A DNA stretch of 23,365 nucleotides, from the NCBI GenBank assembly GCA_021817025.1, contig JAKAWF010000022.1, forward strand, positions 1 through 23,365, read 5' to 3'. Below the pieces are notes generated by a model. That model made no database searches. It was not told the origin of the DNA and worked only from the letters and a program-made list of their open reading frames with translations. The DNA is from a bacterium (lineage in GTDB: Bacteria > Chloroflexota > Dormibacteria > UBA8260 > Bog-877). The position numbers and the translations under genes were made by a program. This document shows positions 6,912 to 14,302 of the stretch, one piece after another (the stretch's first letter is position 1; each line of letters opens with the position of its first letter).

Positions 6912-6940
6912 TTGACAGGAGCGCCGTGGGTGGAGAGGAT
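6912..6940 (+). promoter_or_regulatory. Candidate sigma-70-type promoter before the ACAD pair
   Basis: A perfect TTGACA at 6912-6917 is followed after 17 bases by GAGGAT at 6935-6940, a 3-of-6 match to TATAAT. Transcription would begin about 35 bases before the TTG start of the first acyl-CoA dehydrogenase. It could act in addition to the shared element just upstream. Confidence 0.4.
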
Positions 6941-6981
6941 GCCATCGGCGTCCTGCCGGGTTGAAGCTCAGGAGGTGGGCG

Positions 6982-8121
6982 TTGGAGCTCAGGGATAGCG
7001 CGCAGGAGGCGGCCTTCCGGGACCAGTTGCGGGCCTGGATCGGAGCCAACCTGCCTGCGGGATTGCGGGGGCAGGGCACCCGGACCGAGCAGCTGGAGCC
7101 GCTCCGGCGGTGGAGTGCGGCTCTCTCGACGGCCGGCTACGCGGGCCTGACCTGGCCCCAGGAGTACGGAGGCGGCGGGGCCAGCCATGCTTTGGAAGCA
7201 ATCCTCCTGGAGGAGCTCGCCCGCGCCGACGCGCCGCAGCATGTGGGCGCGATCGGGCTCGGGATGGCGGGCCCCACCATCATGGTGCACGGCACCGAGG
7301 AGCAGAAGCGCCAGCATCTGCGTCGGATCCTGGACGCGGAGGAGATCTGGTGCCAGGGCTTCTCCGAGCCCGGGGCGGGCTCCGATCTGGCCTCCGTGCG
7401 CACCCGGTCAGAGCTCCGCGGGGACACGTTCGTCGTCAACGGGCAGAAGGTCTGGTCCTCCTATGCCCACATCGCCGACTGGTGCATCCTGGTCACCCTC
7501 ACCGACCCGGCGGCAGCGCGCTACCGCGGGCTCACCTATCTGCTGGTGGACATGCACTCCCCCGGGGTGGAGGTCCGGCCCCTGCGCCAGATCACCGGGG
7601 ATGCCGACTTCAACGAGATCTTCTTCACCGAGGTGGAGGTGCCCAGGGCCAACGTCCTGGGCGAGGTCGGCGCCGGATGGCAGGTGGCGATGACGACCCT
7701 GCTGCACGAGCGGGCCACCTTGGGTTTCGCCCTGACCGGCTTTCTCGACGCCAACGTGAAGGGCCTGCTGCGCTTGGCCGGGGAACACCCGGCGGCGGCC
7801 GAGGGCCTGCTCGGCGAGATCGCCAAGGAGTGGGTCCAGCTGCAGGCCCTGAAGCTGACCGCCTATCGCTCCCTGGGTGAGCTGGACCGCACCGGGATGC
7901 CCGGCCCGGAAGGGTCGGCGATCAAGCTGGCCTGGTCGGAGTCCAACCAGCGGGTCACCAAGCTGGCGCGGTTTCTGTTCGGCGAAGAGGGTGTCCTGGA
8001 CGACGGCTTCTGGAACTACCAGCAGCTGCGCAGCCGGGGCAACACCATCGAGGCGGGCACCTCCGAGATTCTCCGCAACATCATCGCCGAGCGCGTGCTC
8101 GGGCTGCCGAGGTCACGCTGA
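6982..8121 (+). CDS. Acyl-CoA dehydrogenase, large/catalytic partner
   Basis: A 379-residue FAD-dependent acyl-CoA dehydrogenase of the FadE type, introducing the 2,3 double bond. Visible features: an N-terminal helical domain, the substrate/FAD loop WCQGFSEPGAGSDLASVRT (123-141), the beta domain, and the C-terminal RSRGNTIEAGTSEILRNII segment. In the C-terminal loop the usual catalytic YEGT Glu is absent, but Glu243 in LLHERATLGF falls where isovaleryl-CoA dehydrogenase carries its catalytic Glu. The TTG at 6982 is chosen because AGGAGG lies six bases upstream; the TTG at 6961 lies before that site. Its stop overlaps the next ATG by one base, as expected for subunits of one complex. Confidence 0.9.
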   Translation: MELRDSAQEAAFRDQLRAWIGANLPAGLRGQGTRTEQLEPLRRWSAALSTAGYAGLTWPQEYGGGGASHALEAILLEELARADAPQHVGAIGLGMAGPTIMVHGTEEQKRQHLRRILDAEEIWCQGFSEPGAGSDLASVRTRSELRGDTFVVNGQKVWSSYAHIADWCILVTLTDPAAARYRGLTYLLVDMHSPGVEVRPLRQITGDADFNEIFFTEVEVPRANVLGEVGAGWQVAMTTLLHERATLGFALTGFLDANVKGLLRLAGEHPAAAEGLLGEIAKEWVQLQALKLTAYRSLGELDRTGMPGPEGSAIKLAWSESNQRVTKLARFLFGEEGVLDDGFWNYQQLRSRGNTIEAGTSEILRNIIAERVLGLPRSR

Positions 8122-9155
8122 TGGACTTCACATTCAGTTCGGAGCAGCGCGAACTGCGGGAGCAGGCGCGCTCCTTCCTGGAGGGGCACTACGCCCCCAC
8201 CCGGGTCGCCCATCTCGCCGAGTCCGACTCCGGGTGGGATCCAGCGGCCTGGTCGGAGCTGGCCCAGCTGGGCTGGCTCGGCGTCTCGGTTCCAGAGGAG
8301 CTGGGTGGTGCGGGCCTCAGCTTCATCGAGGAGGCGATCCTGCTGGAGGAGTTCGGGCGCTGTCTGTTCCCCGGCCCCTTCCTGTCCACTGTGGGGTTCG
8401 CCAGGCCGGCTTTGCCCGCGGATCAACTGGCGCAGGTGGCTGCCGGGCAGCGGCGCTGGTCGGCCTGCCTGAGTGGTCAGCCGGCCCTGGTGCCGGACCT
8501 GCAGGCGGTGGACGCGGTGGTCCTCGTCAGCGGGGACAGGCTGCTCGCGGTCCCGGCCCAGGGGGTCTCGGCCACCTCGATCGACAGCACTCGGCGGGTC
8601 GGCCGGCTCGCCAGCGTTGAGGGCGAGGTCCTCGCCGTGGGCGGGCGCGCTCAGGAGCTGATCGAGGCCATGCGCGTCCGCTTGGCCACCGCGCTGGCGC
8701 TGGAGGCGGTGGGAGTGGCCCAGCGGGTCCTCGAGTGGGGTCTGGAGCACGCTCGCACCAGAGAGCAGTTCGGGCGCCCGATCGGCTCCTACCAGGCGGT
8801 GGCGCACCCCCTGGTCGACACCTTCGTGGAGGTGGAGCTGGCTCGCTCGCTCGGCTACTGGGCCGCGTGGTGCATCAGCGTTGACCATCCCCAGAGGGGC
8901 CTGGCGGCAGCCGCCGCCAAGTCAGCCGCCGCCGAGGCGGCGGTCCACTCCTGCGAGAGGGTCATCCAGGTCCACGGGGGGATGGGGTTCACCTGGGACA
9001 GCCCGCTCCAGCGCTACTACAAGCGGGCTCTGTGGATCGAGCATTTCGGCGGTTCCCCGGCCGAGCATCGAAGCTGGCTGGCGCGCGTGCTGCTGGCCGG
9101 TGGGGCGGATGACGGGTCGGATGCCGCCGGTCAGCCGCCGCCTCGAGGAGAGTGA
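8121..9155 (+). CDS. Acyl-CoA dehydrogenase-like second subunit
   Basis: A 344-residue acyl-CoA dehydrogenase homologue, shorter than the usual 380. The N-terminal domain (MDFTFSSEQRELREQA) and C-terminal domain (RTREQFGRPIGSYQAVAH at 212-229, and IQVHGGMGFTWDSPLQRYY at 282-300) are well conserved. The middle beta domain is cut down and lacks the EPGAGSD-type loop. No Glu is seen at the isovaleryl-type catalytic position (near Leu191) or in a YEGT loop. It is best read as the non-catalytic partner of the preceding gene in an alpha2beta2 enzyme like the ChsE-type steroid acyl-CoA dehydrogenases, with which it also shares the one-base gene overlap. The missing Glu rests on a by-eye alignment. 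Confidence 0.86.
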   Translation: MDFTFSSEQRELREQARSFLEGHYAPTRVAHLAESDSGWDPAAWSELAQLGWLGVSVPEELGGAGLSFIEEAILLEEFGRCLFPGPFLSTVGFARPALPADQLAQVAAGQRRWSACLSGQPALVPDLQAVDAVVLVSGDRLLAVPAQGVSATSIDSTRRVGRLASVEGEVLAVGGRAQELIEAMRVRLATALALEAVGVAQRVLEWGLEHARTREQFGRPIGSYQAVAHPLVDTFVEVELARSLGYWAAWCISVDHPQRGLAAAAAKSAAAEAAVHSCERVIQVHGGMGFTWDSPLQRYYKRALWIEHFGGSPAEHRSWLARVLLAGGADDGSDAAGQPPPRGE

Positions 9156-9160
9156 CAGCC

Positions 9161-10783
9161 ATGGGCATGATGCACGCGTCCCTCAACAGCTGGATGATGT
9201 TCGACCACGCGGGTCGCTACTTCGGGGATACGGAGATCGTGACCCAGGTCGGTCCCGGCCAGCGCCACCGATACACGTATTCGGAGTTCAGCGGCCGCGC
9301 TCAGCAGCTGATGCACGCCCTCGACTCGCTGGGGGTGGAGGAGGGGGCTCCGGTGGCCACCCTGGCCTGGAACGGGTACCGCCACCTGGAGTGCTACTTC
9401 GGAATCCCCTGCACCGGCCGGGTGCTCCACACCCTGAACCCGCGGCTGCCCACGCCCGATCTGGAATTCATCATCCAAGACGCCGCCGACCAGGTGATCC
9501 TGGTGGAGTCCAACCTAGTGCCGGTGCTGGAGCGGGTCCAGGGGTCGCTGGGCCAAGTCAGGCACATCATCGTCCTCTCGGATCAGGTCCCCGAGACCAC
9601 CCTGCCCAACGTGCTCGCCTACGAGCAGCTGCTGGCCGGGCAGCCGACCACCTATCCGAGACGGGACATCCCCGAGGAGACCGTGCTCGGAATCTGCTAC
9701 ACGTCGGGCACCACGGGCCGGCCCAAGGGGGTGGAGTACAGCCACCGCTCCACCTATCTGCACGCGCTGACCACGACCTCTGGAGCGGCCACCGGGATGG
9801 GGCCCCAGGCCTGCAGTCTGGCGATCGTCCCCATGTTCCATGTCAACGCCTGGGGGGCCCCCTTTGCGGCGGTCATGGTGGGCGCCAAGCAGGTCTTCAC
9901 CGGTCCCTTCATGGACCCGGCCACCATCGTCAGCCTGATGGAGGACGAGGCGGTGACGCTTGCGCTCGGGGTCCCCACCATCTGGGCGGGCGTGGTGGAC
10001 GAGCTGGCGCGGCGCCAGGTCGAGCTTCCCCACCTGCAGGTTCTCATGGCGGGTGGCAGCCAACCCCCGATGGCTCTGATCGAGCGATACGAGAAGGAGT
10101 TCGGGATCACCCTGGTGCAGGGCTGGGGGATGACGGAGACCTCCCCGGTCGCGGCCATGGCCTGGCCGAAGCAGAAGATGAGGGACTGGGACAACGACCG
10201 GCTGCGCAAGGAGGTGCGGATCAAGGCTGGCCTGGTCCTTCCAGGCGTGGATGTCAGGATCGTGGCTGAGTCGGGCCAGGACGTGCCCGCCGACGGAGTC
10301 TCGGTGGGCGAGCTCTGGGTGCGGGGGCCGTGGGTCGCCGACTCCTACCGGGGCGGAGAGTCCCCGGATCGGTTCACCAAGGATGGCTGGTTTCGGACCG
10401 GGGATGTCGCGACCATGTCCTCCGAGGGCTACTTCGTGATCGTGGATCGCACCAAGGACCTCATCAAGTCGGGTGGGGAGTGGATCTCGTCGGTCGACAT
10501 GGAGGGCGACATCATGGCCATGCCCGGGGTGCTGGAGGCGGCCGTGGTGGCCCTTCCGGACGTCAAGTGGCAGGAGCGCCCGATGGCGGCGGTGGTCCCG
10601 CGCGAGGGGGCGACCGTGACCCTCGAGGATGTCCGCGGGCACCTCCTCGGCCGCGGTTGGGAGAAGTGGCAACTCCCAGACCGGATCGAGATCCTGGACG
10701 CGGTGCCCAAGACCGGGGTCGGCAAGTTCGACAAGAAGGTGCTGCGGGCGCGCTATGGGGTCCCGGACCCCAAGCCGGGCTGA
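9161..10783 (+). CDS. Acyl-CoA ligase (AMP-forming, FadD-like)
   Basis: A 540-residue adenylate-forming ligase that would activate a carboxylic acid to its CoA thioester using ATP. The signature loops appear in order: P-loop YTSGTTGRPKG (180-190), GWGMTETSP (about 325), RTGD, the hinge DRTKDLIKSGGEWIS, and the catalytic lysine region KTGVGKFDKKVLR near the C-terminus. The length is that of medium/long-chain fatty-acid ligases. ATG 9161 is listed, with GAGGAG 10 bases upstream; a GTG at 9152 overlapping the previous stop as GTGA is an alternative. It closes the series begun by the dehydrogenase pair and would supply the pathway's first acyl-CoA. The acid substrate cannot be assigned. Confidence 0.92.
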   Translation: MGMMHASLNSWMMFDHAGRYFGDTEIVTQVGPGQRHRYTYSEFSGRAQQLMHALDSLGVEEGAPVATLAWNGYRHLECYFGIPCTGRVLHTLNPRLPTPDLEFIIQDAADQVILVESNLVPVLERVQGSLGQVRHIIVLSDQVPETTLPNVLAYEQLLAGQPTTYPRRDIPEETVLGICYTSGTTGRPKGVEYSHRSTYLHALTTTSGAATGMGPQACSLAIVPMFHVNAWGAPFAAVMVGAKQVFTGPFMDPATIVSLMEDEAVTLALGVPTIWAGVVDELARRQVELPHLQVLMAGGSQPPMALIERYEKEFGITLVQGWGMTETSPVAAMAWPKQKMRDWDNDRLRKEVRIKAGLVLPGVDVRIVAESGQDVPADGVSVGELWVRGPWVADSYRGGESPDRFTKDGWFRTGDVATMSSEGYFVIVDRTKDLIKSGGEWISSVDMEGDIMAMPGVLEAAVVALPDVKWQERPMAAVVPREGATVTLEDVRGHLLGRGWEKWQLPDRIEILDAVPKTGVGKFDKKVLRARYGVPDPKPG

Positions 10784-11024
10784 CGCGATCTCGGACCAGG
10801 CATCCGCGCGCGCCTGACCGTGGCCGGGTAGGCACGCTTTCCCGGTCTGGGGGAGCTCTAACTCCTGGGCCGGAGGTGGCCCCCTCCCGCTCACCGGGAG
10901 CAGTCGTCGTCTCGACGTGACGCTCTGCGGCCGCCCACTCCCAGGCAGTGCTGATGGCGAAGGCAGTAGCATGTCGCCGCAGCGCGCACAGTACGAGGCA
11001 TGGCGCGGTCAGGAGGATGGAGGT

Positions 11025-12296
11025 GTGCTGACGCACACGAGCGGGCATGCCAGAGGGACCGCGCCCAGGGCTGAGCTGGGCCCACCCCGGGGCGACGTGC
11101 CGCCCCGGAGCTCGCCTTCACCAGAGTCCATGCGCGTGCTGGCGTCGCTGGCGCAAGCGCTGTGCGACCGGCTCCCCCAGATCTCCGACCGAACCGTGGC
11201 GGCGATCTGCGAGCGCGAGGAGGGTTATCGGGAGGAGCGGTTGATCCCCCTGACCGAGCTGCGGCGCTCGGTGCACGACAGCCTGCAGGAGTACCTGGCG
11301 GCCCTGACCCGGATACCCGAGGACCGCGAGCCCGGCCGAGACCAGGCCTGGGCGACCGGGCGGAGTCGGGCGGAGTTGGGGGTGCCCCTGGAGAGCGTGC
11401 TGCGCGCCTACCGTCTGGGCGGCAGTGTGATCTGGGACGCGCTGTTGGAGGAGGCTCGCAGCCGGCCCATCCCCCCCACCGACGAGTTGATGGAAGCGGC
11501 GGTGCTGGTCTGGGAGATGACCGATGAACTCTCCGCGGCGGTGGGCCAGGCCTACCGCCACTCCGAGGCCGGCATCCTGAGCCGCGACCAGACCCGCCGA
11601 CAGGGGTTGCTGCAGGGCCTGTTCACCGGCATGGCGATCGAGCGCGATCTGATCTTCGCCGCCGAGAGCCTGAACCTGCCCGCGCGCGGTCCTTACATGG
11701 TGGCGGTCGCCGAGCCCGCGCTGGAGAGCGTCGAGGCCGTGGCTCGCTCTCTGCTGGCGGGCGGGATCAGATCCGAGTGGGTCCGCCAGGAGGAGCGCCT
11801 GGCCGGCCTGTTAGCCCTCGGCAGCGGGGGGCTCGGGGCTGTGAAGCGGAGTCTCGAGACCATGGCGCCGCTACGGGTGGGGCTGAGCCCGGTGGTGGCA
11901 ACCCTGGGAGAGGCGGGGATTGCCTATCGGCAAGCGGAGCTGGCAGTGCGGGCGATTCCTCCCCACCGGCACCAGGTCGCCAGCCTGGATGAGCGTCTTC
12001 CCAGCGCGCTTCTGGTCGCTTCTCCAGAACTGGCCCAGCGGCTGGCCCATCGCGTCTTTGGGGCGATCCTCGAGCTGCCGGCTGGGGAGCGAGGGCTGCT
12101 GCTGAGGACCCTGCGGAGCTACATCGACTGCGGGGGCTCGGTGGGGGAGGTGGCGGAGCGCTTCCCCTGCCATCGCAACACCGTCTTCAACCGGCTGGTG
12201 CGCATTCGCGAGCTGACCGGCCTCAACGCGAGCCTGCCCCGCGACAGCGCGGAACTGGTTCTGGCGCTGGACGCCATCGATCTGCTCGGAGTCTGA
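11025..12296 (+). CDS. PucR-family transcriptional regulator
   Basis: A 423-residue regulator. The N-terminal two-thirds is a helical region with a RsbR-like look (YREERLIPLTELRRSV, GVPLESVLRAYRLGG), then a GGDEF-like CdaR/PucR middle segment. It ends in the PucR-type helix-turn-helix (residues about 355-420: RTLRSYIDCGGSVGEVAERF, CHRNTVFNRLVRIRELTGL). Such proteins usually control catabolic genes in response to a substrate or intermediate. The GTG at 11025 is chosen because AGGAGG lies eight bases upstream; the frame is open from 10917 and has an ATG at 10971 with a weak site. It is co-directional with the ligase after a 241-base gap, which holds a weak CCGGG/CCCGG hairpin around 10825. It is the obvious candidate controller of the cluster. 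Confidence 0.85.
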   Translation: MLTHTSGHARGTAPRAELGPPRGDVPPRSSPSPESMRVLASLAQALCDRLPQISDRTVAAICEREEGYREERLIPLTELRRSVHDSLQEYLAALTRIPEDREPGRDQAWATGRSRAELGVPLESVLRAYRLGGSVIWDALLEEARSRPIPPTDELMEAAVLVWEMTDELSAAVGQAYRHSEAGILSRDQTRRQGLLQGLFTGMAIERDLIFAAESLNLPARGPYMVAVAEPALESVEAVARSLLAGGIRSEWVRQEERLAGLLALGSGGLGAVKRSLETMAPLRVGLSPVVATLGEAGIAYRQAELAVRAIPPHRHQVASLDERLPSALLVASPELAQRLAHRVFGAILELPAGERGLLLRTLRSYIDCGGSVGEVAERFPCHRNTVFNRLVRIRELTGLNASLPRDSAELVLALDAIDLLGV

Positions 12297-12323
12297 AGGG
12301 GTCCCCTCCGACCCGGGACGGGA

Positions 12324-12346
12324 AGCTGTGGGGTGGGTCCCCAGCT
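12324..12346. terminator. Hairpin between convergent genes
   Basis: AGCT-gt-GGGG / CCCC-AGCT forms an 8-bp stem with a two-base bulge and a five-base loop. It lies between the stops of the PucR gene and the convergent helicase gene and could end transcription from both sides. There is no T tract. An 11-base palindrome AGGGGTCCCCT sits just before it at 12297. Confidence 0.35.
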
Positions 12347-12379
12347 GGCCGGAGCCGGGTGGGGGAGAGACTGGTGAGC

Positions 12380-13627
12380 TCAGCCCCTGCCGGAGCGGGG
12401 CGCAAACGGTCGCCCGGCCAATCTGGGGCGGGCCGGGCCGCCGTGGTGGCGCACCTGGGCGCCGCCGACCGACCTCTCCGGGCGCGCGTCGATGTACTTC
12501 ATGGTGCCGGTGCTGAGCAGGTGCTGAGCGTCCACGAAGCGGAGCTCCGGGGCTCCCAGCCGGCGCAGTTTGCGCCACTTCTCGGAGTCGTCCTCGCTGA
12601 CGAAGGTGAGGGCCCTGCCCTTGGCGCCGTTGCGAGCGGTCCGGCCCACCCGGTGGGTGAGCCACTGGGCCGTGTCCGGCAACTCGTAGTTGACCACCAG
12701 ATTCACGTCCACCACGTCGATGCCGCGCGCCGCCACGTTGGTGGCCACCAGCACCGTGGTCTCCCGGCGCCGGAATGAGGCGATGGCGCGGTCGCGCGAG
12801 GCCTGGGAGAGGTTGCCCTGCAGTTCCGCAGTGCGATGCCCGAGAGCGGTGAGGTCGTGGGCCAGCTTCTTGGCACCGTGCTTGGTGCGATGGAAGACGA
12901 TGGTAGACGCCGACTGCTTGAGCAACTGGCTGAGGATGGCGACCTTCTGGGCCCTCGGCACCGAGACCAGGCCGTGCTCCAGGTCGGACTCCGGATTCGG
13001 CGCCACCGCCACGTGTCGGGGGTCGACCAGATGCTTGCGGGCCATCTTGGCCACCCACTCGGGCATGGTGGCCGAGGCCAGCACGGTCTGCCGGCGCCGG
13101 TCGGTGGTGCGCTTATTGGTGCGATCGGTGATCTCCTCGACGTCCTTGGCGAAGCCCGCGTCGAGCATCTCGTCAGCCTCGTCCAGGACCAGGTACTCCA
13201 CCGCTCCCAGAACCGCCGAGCCCCGCTTGCTGAGGTCGACCAGGCGACCTGGGCAGCCGATGATCACGTCGGCCGTGCGCAGCTTGTTGATCTGGTTGCC
13301 GTAGCCGACGCCGCCGAAGACCAGCGCCTGCCGCAGTTGCGGATCGAGCTGGGTCAGGACGGCCCCGATCTGGGTGGCCAGTTCCCGGGTGGGGGTGACG
13401 ATCAGGGCCCGCGGGTCCCGGTTCTGGTGCCCCTGCAACTTCTCGGCCAGCGGGATCAGGAAGGCCAGGGTCTTGCCCGATCCGGTGGGGGACTGAATCA
13501 CACAGTCACTGCCCGCCATCAGGATGGGGACCGCCTCCGCCTGGACCGGGGTCGGGATCGCCAGTCGCAAACCAGCCAGGGTCTGCAGGGTGCGCGGTCG
13601 TAGTCCGAGATCTGTGAATGAGTTCAC
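12380..13627 (-). CDS. DEAD-box ATP-dependent RNA helicase
   Basis: A 415-residue RNA helicase with the complete core: Q-motif region (FTDLGL, IPTPVQ), motif I SPTGSGKT, Ia TPTRELA, II DEAD, III SAT, IV IVFHRTK, V ATNVAARGIDV and VI HRVGRTAR. Motif Ib, normally TPGR, reads CPGR here. The C-terminal extension is short (about 60 residues) with Arg/Gly-rich ends, and no separate RNA-binding domain is seen. It would unwind or remodel RNA in ribosome assembly or mRNA decay, often under cold or stress conditions. The start is GTG 13627 with a modest AGGGG site. It is convergent with pucR and divergent from the lipoprotein gene, so it looks like a housekeeping gene unrelated to the catabolic locus. 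Confidence 0.92.
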   Translation of the reverse strand: MNSFTDLGLRPRTLQTLAGLRLAIPTPVQAEAVPILMAGSDCVIQSPTGSGKTLAFLIPLAEKLQGHQNRDPRALIVTPTRELATQIGAVLTQLDPQLRQALVFGGVGYGNQINKLRTADVIIGCPGRLVDLSKRGSAVLGAVEYLVLDEADEMLDAGFAKDVEEITDRTNKRTTDRRRQTVLASATMPEWVAKMARKHLVDPRHVAVAPNPESDLEHGLVSVPRAQKVAILSQLLKQSASTIVFHRTKHGAKKLAHDLTALGHRTAELQGNLSQASRDRAIASFRRRETTVLVATNVAARGIDVVDVNLVVNYELPDTAQWLTHRVGRTARNGAKGRALTFVSEDDSEKWRKLRRLGAPELRFVDAQHLLSTGTMKYIDARPERSVGGAQVRHHGGPARPRLAGRPFAPRSGRG

Positions 13628-13638
13628 TTGATGCCCCT

Positions 13639-13771
13639 GGGCGAAAGCGCCCGCTTGTGCCCTCGCCGGATCAGGTAGTCACGCTTCTCGAAGATGCCGC
13701 TTTGGAAGCGGGACGAGGGATCACCAAGAGGCTGCAGCCGACTTTGTGCAGCTACGGGAGGCAGCATAGCA
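13639..13771 (-). promoter_or_regulatory. Helicase promoter and structured 5' leader
   Basis: On the minus strand an extended -10 element TGCTATGCT occupies 13771-13763; no -35 match is seen, as is common for extended -10 promoters. It would give a leader of about 128 bases. The leader holds two hairpins: CCGCTT / AAGCGG with a 3-base loop (13697-13711), and GGGCG / CGCCC with a 4-base loop (13639-13652), the latter close to the ribosome-binding site. Structured leaders are plausible for helicases that control their own mRNA, but that link is inference. Confidence 0.35.
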
Positions 13772-14302
13772 GCAAACCTCACAGTCCCGCTCCCTCACCA
13801 TCAGAGACGGGGCCAGGAGCGGCTGGGCCCAGAGGCCGTGAACGCGGTCGCCGGCGGGTGTCGCCTCAACTTCGCCCGAGCTGCCGGCGGGTGGCCGATC
13901 CGCGGGACAGCTTCGACTGTGGGGCGATCAAGCTCAGGTTCAAGGACAGCTCGATGAGGCAGCAGCGTGCGCTCGCAACTTGGTTCAAGGCACGCCTGCC
14001 ACCGGGGGCCGCCTGGGTCTCCCAGGCGATTCGCGGCGCGCTCCCAGTGAGGGTTCCCGCCGGTTGTCGAAATGACCAGCTCTGACGACACTGGGCAGCT
14101 CCTGCTCCCTGGTCAGGGGCGGCCGTGACCAGCTTCGACTCCTCAGGCCCGATCCACCATGCGCGATGATTCCCGGAGGCGGGCCTCGAGGGCGCCCGCC
14201 GCCGCAACCCAATTCGACTTCGCACAGCCAGGTCCAGTCTCGTTCATTCCTTCCGCCGGGCGGCCCCGCCCACCTGCGACCACCCATGCAGTGAGGAACC
14301 AG
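13772..14302. other. Intergenic stretch without a supported gene
   Basis: About 530 bases between the helicase promoter and the lipoprotein start. Open frames here have low G/C wobble and no family similarity. GCCGGCGGGTG occurs twice (13851 and 13881). GTGCGCTCGCAACTTG at 13967 matches 15 of 16 bases of a stretch in the conserved element at 4597, without the rest of that element. The lipoprotein promoter must lie here but I cannot place it. Confidence 0.6.

Noticed and set aside
6724..6915. A 63-codon frame starting GTGA at the stop of the second SDR
   Set aside because: It has no Shine-Dalgarno site, only moderate wobble bias and no recognisable content, and it overlaps the second copy of the shared element.
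13967..13982. A 15-of-16 base match to 4597-4612, possibly a third copy of the shared element
   Set aside because: None of the other blocks (GGCCGGC, TGAATACT) follow at the right distance, and a single match of this length is not rare in a GC-rich window of this size.
13618..14085. A 155-codon plus-strand frame in the helicase/lipoprotein gap
   Set aside because: The wobble positions are not G/C-biased, there is no family similarity, and its start overlaps the helicase start on the other strand.
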